Shown here one piece after another: positions 7,585-15,989 of a stretch of 56,489 nucleotides of DNA. Source of the stretch: UBA7803 sp041686955 (GTDB lineage Bacteria > Pseudomonadota > Gammaproteobacteria > Pseudomonadales > Azotimanducaceae); the NCBI GenBank assembly GCA_041686955.1, contig JAWLCV010000022.1:1-56489 (forward strand), in the 5' to 3' direction. The first letter of the stretch is position 1, and each line of letters begins with the position of its first letter. The notes below the pieces were generated by a model that was not told the origin of the DNA, ran no database searches, and worked only from the letters and a program-made list of their open reading frames with translations. A program made the position numbers and the translations under genes.

Positions 7585-9342
7585 TCATCCCCCTCTGGCT
7601 GCCTCGCCGGGGCCTGCCAGGCCCCGGGCCGCGTCGTCGGTGAGCGGCAGCGCCGTGCGCTGCGCCACCACATAGACATGATCGCTGATGCGGCGCATGG
7701 CCGCCTGGTGAGTTACCGCCAGAATCGTCAGCTTGCCCCGCAGCCCTTTCAGGGTCTCGCAGATGGCTGCCTCACTGGTGGGATCCAGGGCGCTGGTGGC
7801 TTCGTCGAGCACCAGCAGGGCCGGCCGGTGGGCCAGCGCCCGGGCGATCATGATGCGCTGGCGCTGGCCGCCCGACAGGCGCGCGCCCCGCTCCCCCACC
7901 ACGGTGTGCATGCCTTCGGGCATGGCAGCGACGAAGGCCGCGGCGCCGGCGGCATCCAGTGCCTCTGCCACGTCGGCCTCGGTGAGCGTTTCGTCGCCGA
8001 GGGCCACGTTCGCCAGCACCGTGTCGTGCAGCAGCAGGTTGTCCTGGGGCACGTAGCCGATGGTTCGGCGCCAGGCCGTGCGGCCGATATCGCCGAGGGG
8101 CACCCCGTCCACCAGGATCCTTCCCCGGGTGGGGGTGATCAGCCCCATGACCAGATCCGCCACCGTGGACTTGCCGCTGCCGGATTCGCCCGTCAGGCAG
8201 GTGATCCCGCCTTTGCCAATGGTGATGGAGATCCCGTCCAGCACCGGCTCGTCGTCATAGCCGAATGCCACGTCTTCCAGCTCGATGGCGCGCTCGAAGC
8301 GCACCGGTGCGGTGCCGCCGGGCGCCTCCGCCTGCCGCTCTGCCTCCCGGATGGTCTCCTGCAGGGCCCAGTAGGCGCTCTCGGAGGTGATCATCTTCTG
8401 ATACTCCTTCTGCACCTTGCTGCCGCGCTTGAGCAGCCGGGCGAGCACCAGGGTGAGGAAGGTCACCGTCGCGAGATCGATCCGGAACTGAACCAGAGCC
8501 AGGTAGATCCCCACCACGATCACCAGGGTGTAGAGGGGCTCCTGAGCGGCATCGAGGCCCGCGTTGCCCAGCACCTCCCGGCGCAGATCGTCCCTGAGCT
8601 CGTTGGATTCCTGGGCGACCAGGGCTTCCGCGGCCCGCTCCCGGCCCATGGACTTCAGGGTCTTGATCGAGAGCAGGATGTCGGTGAGGGAACCGAGGAG
8701 GGCCCGGTAGCCGCGGGTCTGGCCGGTGCCGGCGAAGCGGGAGATCTTCACGAACTGGTGGGAGATGCCCCATACCCCGAGCCCCGCCACCAGGCAGATC
8801 AGGGTCGCCTGCCAGGACACCAGGAGCGCCACGGTGAAGTAGACGAGCGTCTCGATGAACACCACGAGCAGACGGATGGCGTAGACGTAGGCGTTCGAGG
8901 CCCGCCAGGCTTCCGTGGCCATGGCGTTGGCCAGCCGGCCCACCGACTGGCGTACGAAGAACAGCCAGCTCGACGCGGTGATGGCGCGCAGCAGGTCGAG
9001 CCGGAGCGCGGTGGCCACGTCGGCGGCCAGGTAGCCGATGCGCTGCTCGGCCAGGAACACCAGCAGGCTCTTCAGGCCGATGCCCGCCACGATGAAGGAG
9101 AGCAGCACCCCCAGGCTCGGGGTCAGATTGAGGTTCTCCAGCATGCGATAGACGAACACCGTGAGCTCGTCCTGCTCCGCGGGATCCGTGAGTCCGGCGT
9201 CACCGCCCTCGAACGCCAGGTTCAGCATGGGCAGCATGGCCGACAGGCCGATGCCGTCGGCGAATCCCGCCAGCATGAGCAGCATCATCAGAACCAGGCT
9301 CTGCCACGGGTGCGTGACCACGAACTTGCCGATCAGCTTCAT
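7585..9342 (-). CDS. MsbA-like ABC exporter, fused permease/ATPase
   Basis: A 585-residue half-transporter. An N-terminal membrane domain of about 320 residues, with a first segment at about 11-33, is followed by a nucleotide-binding domain. The Walker A is TGESGSGKSTVADL, the signature LSGGQRQRIMIARAL and the Walker B LLVLDEATSALD, followed by the H-loop VTHQ. The architecture matches type IV exporters such as MsbA or lipid/peptide exporters. It is the first gene of the minus-strand operon, so export may be the operon's endpoint. A candidate promoter lies about 70 nt upstream of the ATG. A lipid substrate is inferred from the neighbouring lipid kinase and hydroxylase. Confidence 0.85.
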   Translation of the reverse strand: MKLIGKFVVTHPWQSLVLMMLLMLAGFADGIGLSAMLPMLNLAFEGGDAGLTDPAEQDELTVFVYRMLENLNLTPSLGVLLSFIVAGIGLKSLLVFLAEQRIGYLAADVATALRLDLLRAITASSWLFFVRQSVGRLANAMATEAWRASNAYVYAIRLLVVFIETLVYFTVALLVSWQATLICLVAGLGVWGISHQFVKISRFAGTGQTRGYRALLGSLTDILLSIKTLKSMGRERAAEALVAQESNELRDDLRREVLGNAGLDAAQEPLYTLVIVVGIYLALVQFRIDLATVTFLTLVLARLLKRGSKVQKEYQKMITSESAYWALQETIREAERQAEAPGGTAPVRFERAIELEDVAFGYDDEPVLDGISITIGKGGITCLTGESGSGKSTVADLVMGLITPTRGRILVDGVPLGDIGRTAWRRTIGYVPQDNLLLHDTVLANVALGDETLTEADVAEALDAAGAAAFVAAMPEGMHTVVGERGARLSGGQRQRIMIARALAHRPALLVLDEATSALDPTSEAAICETLKGLRGKLTILAVTHQAAMRRISDHVYVVAQRTALPLTDDAARGLAGPGEAARGG

Positions 9343-9403
9343 AAGACGGGGACCCGGCGGCGCCTCCGGGTAGTCGGAGGCAGTGCGGCTGCAATGTGTA
9401 CCG

Positions 9404-9418
9404 GCGCATTGTATGCGC
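9404..9418 (-). promoter_or_regulatory. Inverted repeat over a candidate -10 upstream of the lipid operon
   Basis: GCGCAT-TGT-ATGCGC is a perfect 6-bp-arm inverted repeat. On the minus strand its centre reads TACAAT, a good -10 hexamer, 66 nt upstream of the exporter ATG. The -35 is poor (TTATGC at 17 nt spacing), which would fit an activator-dependent or operator-controlled promoter. A larger pair of arms, CCGGCGC (9401-9407) and GCGCCGG (9425-9431), encloses it. With no T-tract, a terminator for the upstream gene is less likely. Nothing else is evident in 9343-9516. Confidence 0.3.
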
Positions 9419-9516
9419 TCAGGGGCGCCGGCATAACCTCTCGAAAGCGGCGCCGACAGGGGGTGCCCGCAGGCGGATCAGCTGCGGGCGCCGGTGGCGG
9501 GTCGCGGGTGAGGCGT

Positions 9517-10428
9517 TCAGTCCTCTTCGCTCTCCTCGCCGTCGTTTTCCTCTGCATCATCTTCGTCTTGACCACCGCCGGCTTCGGCGCCCGCCCCGAT
9601 GCTGAAACCGTCTTCCTCGGCGGCGGTCTGGTTGCCGAAGGAGCCGTTGTCACGCAGCTCGATGGCGATGACCTCGATTTTCGCGGGGGTGGGCTCGGCG
9701 AAGGACGCGAGATAGCCCTCGGGTACCCGAACCTCATGGATCTCCGGCGGGACCAGCACCCGGAAGATTCGAGCGGCTATGGCTTCGTCGGCCGGCTCCT
9801 CAGCCTCCACGTCCGGCTCCATCACGACCTCGTATGCGGCCAGCGGGACGTTACCGGCATTGGAGGGCTCCTCCGGCTCGCACTGCCCCAGGTCGTTGCC
9901 GGGCTCCCAGCTGATGGTTTCGCCGTCGAACTCGATCGCCCGGGGTGCCGCCGGGAGGGCATGAGTGAGATGGGTCTCGCCGAACAGCTGGCCGCCGTCC
10001 GGGAGCGCAGTCCTGAACCTGTACGCGCCGGCGGGAAAGCGCTCGAGGAACTCGGGTATCGTCACCACCTCCTCCTCGTCCCAATCCACGTCCTCGTTGC
10101 CCTCCTCGAACCAGCAGGGGGGTTCGTCGCTCTCGAAGAAGATCTCCGTGAGGGTCTGGTCTCCCAGGCTCTGCTTCGCGCGTGCGCTGAAGATGCGTTT
10201 CCAGTTCGGATCCAGGATCCGCGCCGCGCCCCAGCCTTCCGAATCGAAAAGTGCGTGGAAGCCGACGTCGCCGTCGGTCGCGTTTATTTCGATGAGCGCG
10301 CGGCATTCGTCCAGCTCGCCGCTGCCGCAGGGAACGTCCGCCGCGGCCGGCGAGGGGGCCATGCCACAGGCCGTAGCGAGGCCCAAGATGCCGACGAGTT
10401 GGCCGACTGATTGACGCTTGGTATTCAT
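9517..10428 (-). CDS. Secreted acidic protein of unknown function
   Basis: A 303-residue protein with an N-terminal hydrophobic segment (GQLVGILGLATACGMAPSPAAA) read as a signal peptide, cleaved near AAA-D; the Cys at about 21 is a weak lipobox. The mature part contains several Cys, an Asp/Glu-rich segment around WFEEGNEDVDWDEEEVV, and two stretches (FPAGAYRFRTALPDG and PLAAYEVVMEPDV) that look like fibronectin-type beta-sandwich strands. The last 17 residues are almost purely acidic. I do not recognise the family. It is transcribed divergently from the ECF sigma factor gene across a 347-nt region with an inverted repeat, so it may be a target or accessory of that signalling system. Confidence 0.7.
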   Translation of the reverse strand: MNTKRQSVGQLVGILGLATACGMAPSPAAADVPCGSGELDECRALIEINATDGDVGFHALFDSEGWGAARILDPNWKRIFSARAKQSLGDQTLTEIFFESDEPPCWFEEGNEDVDWDEEEVVTIPEFLERFPAGAYRFRTALPDGGQLFGETHLTHALPAAPRAIEFDGETISWEPGNDLGQCEPEEPSNAGNVPLAAYEVVMEPDVEAEEPADEAIAARIFRVLVPPEIHEVRVPEGYLASFAEPTPAKIEVIAIELRDNGSFGNQTAAEEDGFSIGAGAEAGGGQDEDDAEENDGEESEED

Positions 10429-10775
10429 CTGTATCGTCCTCCATTGTGTTGGTGGAGCGTGCCGGTGGGGACGGCGCTTGCTTCCGCCGGTATCCAGGGA
10501 GAGGCGCCTCGGCCTGCAAATCCGTCGCAGCGGGCGCGCTGTCAGACGTCATCGACCATCATGACGTCAGGATCGTTGCCGAACTCGCCGAGCTCTACTC
10601 GGGTCCCCTCCTAGAGGTCGATCTCGAGGATGCGTGTCACGAGTACCAGAGCTTCGGCAACAGATTTTTCCGCCAGGGCGCCTCTATACTCCTGGCCAAT
10701 GACGACGGAGGGGCGGCCTGGCGTGATCGTGAGAGGCGGCGCGTGCGGCGGTTGAAACCGTCATGTACCACCGGC
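10429..10775. other. Divergent intergenic region, 347 nt
   Basis: This separates the secreted protein gene from the ECF sigma gene. It holds one 8-bp-arm inverted repeat (10545-10568) and an AT-rich patch at about 10659-10690 ending in TATACT (10685-10690), a possible -10 about 90 nt upstream of the sigma-factor ATG with no clear -35. On the minus strand one frame stays open except for a single TAG, but its codons have A/T third positions unlike genes here, so I do not call a gene. Confidence 0.5.
10545..10568. promoter_or_regulatory. Inverted repeat, candidate operator between secreted protein and ECF sigma genes
   Basis: GACGTCAT and ATGACGTC are perfect 8-bp inverted arms separated by 8 nt (CGACCATC). 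The repeat is roughly midway between two divergent starts, a usual place for an operator. No known regulator motif is matched with confidence. Confidence 0.35.
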
Positions 10776-11390
10776 ATGGACGACGAAAGCCAGCAGCTCG
10801 TCCGCGACGCGGCGCTGGTCCGGCGCATTCAGTGCGGGGACGAGCGCGCCCTGGCCGAGTTCTGCGACGTGTACCTGCCGAGGCTGTACCGGTTCGTCAA
10901 GCGCCGTGTGCCGCGTCCGGAGGACGCTGACGACCTGGTGCAGGTGGTGCTCAGCAACGCCGCGCGACGGATCGAGACCTACCGCGGAGACTCCAGCCTC
11001 TATGGGTGGCTGCTCGGGATATGTCGCCGCGAGGTGTCGAAGCAGTTGGTTCGGGCAGCGCGCCAGCAGCCGTTCGTTCGCTTGGGCCAAGGTGACGTGC
11101 TCGACGATCTGGTGGCGAGTCTGGAAGCGCCCTCGGTATACGAACCCGATGTGGCGTCGCAGCGGGCGCAAGTGATCGGTCTGGTGCAGGAGTGTCTCGA
11201 CAGTCTGCCGGTGCGCTACGCCGAGGCGTTGCAGCTCAAGTACGTGGAAGGCTACAGCTCCAAGGAAATTGCGGAGCGCTTCGCCTTGAGCGACGACGCC
11301 GTGCAGTCGCTGCTCGCGCGCGCTCGGCGGACCTTTCGAGAGGTGTGCGATGATCAGATGGCAAAGGAGATGGGCGACGGTGACGCCTGA
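10776..11390 (+). CDS. ECF-family RNA polymerase sigma factor
   Basis: A 204-residue sigma factor starting MDDESQQLVRD; an open frame extends upstream without family similarity. Region 2 includes DERALAEFCDVYLPRLYRFVKRRV and EDADDLVQVVLSNAARRIETYRGDSSLYGWLLGICRR. Region 4 is ECLDSLPVRYAEALQLKYVEGYSSKEIAERFALSDDAVQSLLARARRTFRE, a standard helix-turn-helix that would bind the -35. A linker of about 35 residues separates them. The gene is followed 6 nt later by a FecR-like anti-sigma/regulator gene and then, on the other strand, an STN-domain TonB-dependent receptor. This gene set points to cell-surface signalling in which a ligand-bound receptor releases this sigma factor. Confidence 0.88.
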   Translation: MDDESQQLVRDAALVRRIQCGDERALAEFCDVYLPRLYRFVKRRVPRPEDADDLVQVVLSNAARRIETYRGDSSLYGWLLGICRREVSKQLVRAARQQPFVRLGQGDVLDDLVASLEAPSVYEPDVASQRAQVIGLVQECLDSLPVRYAEALQLKYVEGYSSKEIAERFALSDDAVQSLLARARRTFREVCDDQMAKEMGDGDA

Positions 11391-11396
11391 CCTCTG

Positions 11397-12416
11397 GTGG
11401 AGCCTGCGGTGACGACGGTGGACGAACGCCGGCGGGAGGATGGGCAGCTCGAGCGGCTGCTTGTGGCTGCATCGCCTCCAGTCGAGCCGAGCGCCGCGCA
11501 GCTCGAACGGTGGCGGCGCTCCTTCGCGGCGGAGCTCGCCGCCGCCAGGCGCCCGTTCGGCCGCCGGCTCGCCGCCCTGGCGGCGGCCGCGGCCGCCGCT
11601 GCGCTGGTGCTGCTGGCTGTCTGGCCCCGGGGCGATGACGTGGCGGCCGAGCCGGTGGCCCGGGTGCTGGCCGCCTTCGGCGCCGTAGTGGCCGGGCCGG
11701 AGGGGGAGCCGCGTCGGCTGCGACCTGGGGGCGTGGTCCGGGCCGGTGAGCGGGTGCAGTCCGGAACGGGGAGCGGGCTCGGAGGGAGCTACCGTGGCGT
11801 CGGCGTGCGGATGGACGAGCGCACCGTGGTTTTCTTCCACGACGACCGGCTCGTGCTGGTCGAGGGTGGGGTATATCTCGATACGGGTGAGGGCGCCGGC
11901 CGGGCTGAGGCGGCGGTTCTGGTGGAGACGCCCGCAGGCGTGGTGGCTCATACGGGCACCCAGTTCGTCGTGCGGGTCTCCCAGCGCGAGGTCGTGGCCG
12001 CCGTTCGGGAGGGTAGCATCGTGCTGCGGCACGCCGGGGGCGACGTGAGCCTGACCGCGGCGCCGGAGCGGGCGCGCATGGTGGTCGTGGGACCCCAGGG
12101 GAACATCCATCAGCGGGACGTGGATTCGGCTGGGGCGCTGTGGTCGTGGACCATGGCGGCCTCCGCCGGCATGTCGCTCGAGGGCCGTGCTGCCAGCGAG
12201 GTGCTGCGATGGGCGGCGCGGGAGCAGGGGCGGCGGCTGGTGTACGCCAATGCCGAAGCGGAACGGATCGCCCAGGCGCCGCTCGCGGGCAGCCGGGCGC
12301 CCGTCGACCCGTTGCAGGCGGTGGCCGTGGTGGATGCCGCCACGCGATTGGCTGTGGATGCGTCCGAAGCCGACGTGCTGCGGGTGACGTCAGAAGGTGA
12401 CGAGGACGCCCGCTGA
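11397..12416 (+). CDS. FecR-like anti-sigma regulator with C-terminal STN-like domain
   Basis: A 339-residue protein with GTG start (GTG at 11409 is an in-frame alternative). A cytoplasmic N-terminus of about 55 residues precedes one transmembrane segment rich in Ala (about residues 58-76). The periplasmic part holds a FecR domain: VVRAGERVQSGTGSGL, VFFHDDRLVLVEGGVYLDTG, VETPAGVVAHTGTQFVVRV and VAAVREGSIVL. The last 80 residues (MSLEGRAASEVLRWAAREQGRR onward) resemble a secretin/TonB N-terminal (STN) fold. In Fec-type systems FecR senses the receptor's STN domain and controls the sigma factor. Its 3' end overlaps the receptor gene's 3' end by 27 nt on the opposite strand. Confidence 0.85.
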   Translation: MEPAVTTVDERRREDGQLERLLVAASPPVEPSAAQLERWRRSFAAELAAARRPFGRRLAALAAAAAAAALVLLAVWPRGDDVAAEPVARVLAAFGAVVAGPEGEPRRLRPGGVVRAGERVQSGTGSGLGGSYRGVGVRMDERTVVFFHDDRLVLVEGGVYLDTGEGAGRAEAAVLVETPAGVVAHTGTQFVVRVSQREVVAAVREGSIVLRHAGGDVSLTAAPERARMVVVGPQGNIHQRDVDSAGALWSWTMAASAGMSLEGRAASEVLRWAAREQGRRLVYANAEAERIAQAPLAGSRAPVDPLQAVAVVDAATRLAVDASEADVLRVTSEGDEDAR

Positions 12417-14852
12417 CGGCACCAGCGGCACCAGGGTCTCGCGCTGCCGCTCGAATGTCACCACGCCGCCGTCCTCTTCGGCGTCGTACTCGATCCCGGC
12501 GACGTTGTCGCGATCGCCCAGGTTCGTCACTCCGATGAACCCAGTCACCCGGGACCGGCCGACCCGCCAGGTCCGTCGCAGGCTCACGTCCAGCGAGACG
12601 TAGTCGTCGAGCTCCAAGTTGCTCATGATGCTGGACACCGGGAGGGTGGTGCCGGAGGGCACCGTCTCCGGCAGTTCAGCGCCCCACCACCCGGAGTGCC
12701 AGGTCAGGGAGACCGCGGCCATGATCCGGGTTCCGCGCCAGCTGACGGTGGCGTTCGCCGAGTGGCGTTGGGACCAGCGGCGGGGCACCCACTCGGAGCC
12801 GATACGGTCTTCGGCGTCCATGTAGCTGTAGCGCAGAGCCGCCGAGGCGCGCTCCGAGAAATGGTGGCGCAGCGCCAAGTCTGCGCCGCGAGCGCGGGCC
12901 CGCCTCGGGTCCACGGCCACTCGGTCCGGCTCCAGCTCCGGGACCAGCACGAAGGGATTGAACAGGTTCTCGAAGCGCCGACTGGTACGGCGATACCGCT
13001 TCTCGTACACCTCGGCGTGCAGCTCCCATTGCGCCGTGGGCATCCACTGCACGCCGAGGATACCGTGGTCGGCGCTCTGGGGGCGGGAAAAGGTCGCTAC
13101 GCCGTCGGCCACCTGCAGCTCGTGCAACCCCTGCGGCTGACGGAATCGTCCGGCGTCGACGCGAAACGTCAAGAGGTCGGTCGCCTGGAAGCTCATGCCG
13201 AGTCTCGGCGACAGGTGATAGGTCGTGCCATTCGGGTCGAACGACTGGAAATCCCAGCGGATGCCCGGTTGCAGCAGCAGGCGGCCGGTGAGAGGGAAGC
13301 CTGCGGCCCAGTAGACGCCGCCCGACCAGCCCTCTGGACTCACTTGGATATCGTGACTGCGGATGGCGCTTCCGGACAGAACTTCCCCCATGGTCTTGCG
13401 GTCCACCCACGCTGTGGAGTCGTAGCGGCCGCGGCCGTATTCGGCCTCCGCGCCGGTCTCCATCAACAGTTGCCCCCTGCGCCAGCGGACGTCCGTGCGG
13501 GCGCTCACCTCGTCCAGCGCCAGCTCGTGATTCAGAAAGCCCCCGGCGCCGGAGTCGTCGTCCAGATCGTCGAGTCTCTTGTTCCGCCTGGACCAGGTAT
13601 AGGCGAGTGTGCTCGTACTAGACAGGTCGGCACCGTCGTCGACCTCGACACCGACCCACAGGTAGCGGCTGTCGATGTTGGAGCGGGCCGCGGTTTCGTC
13701 TTCCGTGAGCCGGACGTCGTCTTTGCTGAAAAACGCGCCTGCCCACACACTCGCACGGGGCGTGAGGCGTCGCCGGACCCGCGCGAACGCGTCGTAATAG
13801 CGGGGGCGTCCCAGGTCGGAATCCACTTGCTTGATGATCTGATCGAGATTGCCCCGGCGCGCCGAAGCGACGTATTCGATGGCACCGTCGTCCGAGGTGC
13901 CGTGGACGTTGGCCAGCAGCGAGAGCAGCGAGATGCCGATTTCCGATTGCGGCTCACCCTCGGGGGGGCCGGGAATGACGTCCATGACGCCGCTCATGCG
14001 ATTGCCGTAGCGCGCCGGAAAGCCGCCGGTGTAGACGTCCACCGCGGCGACCGCACGATCGTCGATGGCGCTGAAGATGCTCTGAAAGTCCGCGAGATGG
14101 TAGGAATCCAGAAGCTCCACGCCGTCGAGCCGGATCAGCATTTCGTCCTGTAAGCCGCCGCGGATCCGTGGCTTGGCGGAGACGCCCATGGAAGACATCC
14201 CTGGCAGCTGTGCCGCCGCCCGCAGCGCATCGCCTCCGAGGCTCGGCACGGTGCTTAGATCCTCGGCTGTGAGGGTGGTTATCGAGCCGGTAACGCTCTG
14301 GGGAGTCAGGCGGTGGCGCGTTCCGGTGACAATGATGCTCTCCACGATGGAGCTCGGCGCGAGAACCACGTCGGTGGTCACGGCGACCCGTGCCAGTGCT
14401 GGCCGATGCCCTTGCGCGTGCACGGTCACCAGGGTTCCCGGTTTCAACGCCAAAGGGTAGTCGCCGTCGTCGTTCGCCTCGATTGGATAACGTCGGCCTC
14501 GCCATCGTGCCTCGACCAGCCGCAGAGGCTCGCCCGTCGTGGACCGGATACGCAGTATTGTCGGGCCCTGGGTGGCGCCGTCGGTCGGCGTGATTACCCA
14601 ATGATCGCCAACCCGCCGGAGTGACAGGTGCATGGACGACAGGGCACGGCGGAACGTCGAAAGCGAGATGTGCGGCAGGTCGAGAACGACGCCCGGGCGC
14701 ACCACGTCGCTGCTGTAGAGCACCGAGTGGCCATCCTCAGCTAGGCGGCCGAGTACCTCCTCCAGAGACAGGCGATCCGCTCTGGCAGTGGCGGTGCACA
14801 GGCAGCCCACCAGGAGCAGGCCGGTGGCAGGACGAAGGTATCGCGCGCCCAT
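12390..14852 (-). CDS. TonB-dependent receptor with N-terminal STN signalling domain
   Basis: An 820-residue outer-membrane receptor. The chosen ATG at 14852 gives MGARYLRPATGLLLVG, a good signal peptide; a GTG 24 nt upstream is possible. After the signal come an STN domain (SLEEVLGRLAEDGHSVLYSS to VGDHWVITP, about 30-90), a carboxypeptidase-regulatory-like beta-sandwich (about 95-160), the plug (SIIVTGTRHRLTPQSV to PARYGNRMSGVMDV) and a beta-barrel ending in SAGVLVTF, a canonical terminal aromatic. The STN domain marks a transducer receptor of the FecA type. The ligand is unknown and no siderophore genes are nearby. It is convergent with, rather than downstream of, the sigma/FecR pair. Confidence 0.87.
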   Translation of the reverse strand: MGARYLRPATGLLLVGCLCTATARADRLSLEEVLGRLAEDGHSVLYSSDVVRPGVVLDLPHISLSTFRRALSSMHLSLRRVGDHWVITPTDGATQGPTILRIRSTTGEPLRLVEARWRGRRYPIEANDDGDYPLALKPGTLVTVHAQGHRPALARVAVTTDVVLAPSSIVESIIVTGTRHRLTPQSVTGSITTLTAEDLSTVPSLGGDALRAAAQLPGMSSMGVSAKPRIRGGLQDEMLIRLDGVELLDSYHLADFQSIFSAIDDRAVAAVDVYTGGFPARYGNRMSGVMDVIPGPPEGEPQSEIGISLLSLLANVHGTSDDGAIEYVASARRGNLDQIIKQVDSDLGRPRYYDAFARVRRRLTPRASVWAGAFFSKDDVRLTEDETAARSNIDSRYLWVGVEVDDGADLSSTSTLAYTWSRRNKRLDDLDDDSGAGGFLNHELALDEVSARTDVRWRRGQLLMETGAEAEYGRGRYDSTAWVDRKTMGEVLSGSAIRSHDIQVSPEGWSGGVYWAAGFPLTGRLLLQPGIRWDFQSFDPNGTTYHLSPRLGMSFQATDLLTFRVDAGRFRQPQGLHELQVADGVATFSRPQSADHGILGVQWMPTAQWELHAEVYEKRYRRTSRRFENLFNPFVLVPELEPDRVAVDPRRARARGADLALRHHFSERASAALRYSYMDAEDRIGSEWVPRRWSQRHSANATVSWRGTRIMAAVSLTWHSGWWGAELPETVPSGTTLPVSSIMSNLELDDYVSLDVSLRRTWRVGRSRVTGFIGVTNLGDRDNVAGIEYDAEEDGGVVTFERQRETLVPLVPSAGVLVTF

Positions 14853-14909
14853 GGACAACGAGTATAGCGCCCGCACCCCGCTGAGGCGCGGCGCGGGCCG
14901 CGACGATCC

Positions 14910-15989
14910 TCAGCGGGGCGCCCCGTTGACCCGGCGGATCAGCAGCAGAGCGCCCACCAGCACCACGAGGATGGGCACGCTGGTGGCCAGCAGCGGCGTC
15001 TGGGTGGCCAGGTAGATGGCGTTGGTGCCGATCTGCTGCAGCAGGAAGATGGCCAGGGCGTTGGCGATGCCGAGGGACACCGCGCCGCCCATGCTGGCCC
15101 GCGGGCCCACCCCGAGCACGAACGGTGCCGCGAACAGACTGAAGACGATACCGGAGGCGGGCATCAACAGGCGCCGCCAGAATTCCATGGCGTAGAGTCC
15201 GCTCGGGCGCTGCTCCTGTGCCAGATAGCGCCGGTGCTGGTCGATCTCCCCGAGCGTCAGACTCTCCAGGGGCAGCTCGTAGAGGGCCGTGCTCTGGCGC
15301 CACGGCGGCGACCACGATGCGGAGGACACGCTGTGGGTGTCGATGCCGCCGTCGCTGCGGTAGTGCTTCTCCAGCACGCCGCGCAGGGTCCACGGGCCGC
15401 CGTCGGGATCCAGCTCCGCCCGCTCCGCGTAGACGAAGCGGTCCAGCTCGGTATCGTCGCCGAACCAGTACATGCGGATGCCGGAAGGGGTCCCGCCCCG
15501 TGCCAGGGAGTCGATGTTGACGAACAGCCCCTCGTGCTCGATCCAGATGCCGTCCTTGGAAAACAGGGCGCCGTCCCGGGAGGTCTCGGTCATGTGCAGC
15601 AGGTGGGCCTGTTGGGCCATGGGCCGGGCGACGAGCTCGGTGGCGGCGAGCACGGCGAAGAAGCCCAGGGTGGCGACGGCGCACACGGCCGCCAGGCGGG
15701 CGGGGGTCAGCCCGGCGGCGCGCATGGCGATGATCTCCTGGCTGCGAACGAACGTGCTGAGCCCGTAGACCACCCCCAGGAGCGCCACGAACGGCGACAG
15801 GTCCAGCAGTCGCGCGGGCAGATTCAGCGCCACCACGGCGATGGCGTCGTCCACGCCGAAGCTGGCGTCGCCCACGTCGTCGGCCCGTTCCATGAAGTCG
15901 AACAGCCCGAACAGAGCCAGGAGGGAGGCGGCCACCAGGAGATAGCCGCGGACCAGCGAGGCGGTGAGATAGCGGTAGATGATCTTCAC
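14910..15989 (-). CDS. lptG: LPS export ABC transporter permease LptG
   Basis: A 359-residue inner-membrane permease with GTG start (VKIIYRYLTASLVRGYLLV). There are three predicted N-terminal transmembrane segments, a periplasmic beta-jellyroll (about 130-265) and three C-terminal segments, as in LptG/YjgQ. Conserved features include RLLDLSPFVALLGVVYGLSTFVRSQEIIAMRAAGLTP near the cytoplasmic coupling helix and FWRRLLMPASGIVFSLFAAPFV at the start of the C-terminal membrane domain. With LptF and cytoplasmic LptB it extracts LPS from the inner membrane and passes it to LptC/LptA. Its start overlaps the lptF stop by 4 nt (GTGA). Confidence 0.92.
   Translation of the reverse strand: MKIIYRYLTASLVRGYLLVAASLLALFGLFDFMERADDVGDASFGVDDAIAVVALNLPARLLDLSPFVALLGVVYGLSTFVRSQEIIAMRAAGLTPARLAAVCAVATLGFFAVLAATELVARPMAQQAHLLHMTETSRDGALFSKDGIWIEHEGLFVNIDSLARGGTPSGIRMYWFGDDTELDRFVYAERAELDPDGGPWTLRGVLEKHYRSDGGIDTHSVSSASWSPPWRQSTALYELPLESLTLGEIDQHRRYLAQEQRPSGLYAMEFWRRLLMPASGIVFSLFAAPFVLGVGPRASMGGAVSLGIANALAIFLLQQIGTNAIYLATQTPLLATSVPILVVLVGALLLIRRVNGAPR

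Noticed and set aside
7678..10410. 910-residue plus-strand frame opposite the ABC exporter and secreted protein genes
   Set aside because: It is antisense to two genes with clear motifs or signal peptide, and shows no domain itself.
10570..10740. Minus-strand frame reading through one TAG upstream of the secreted protein gene, ending GEFGNDPDVMMVDDV
   Set aside because: No start codon with ribosome-binding site, one in-frame TAG and A/T-ending codons in its first half; no SECIS or other recoding signal, so chance is more likely than a gene.
12390..12416. 27-nt overlap of FecR and receptor genes as a frameshift or annotation error
   Set aside because: Both frames keep family-typical C-termini (receptor ends in Phe after barrel strand), so the tail-to-tail overlap looks real.
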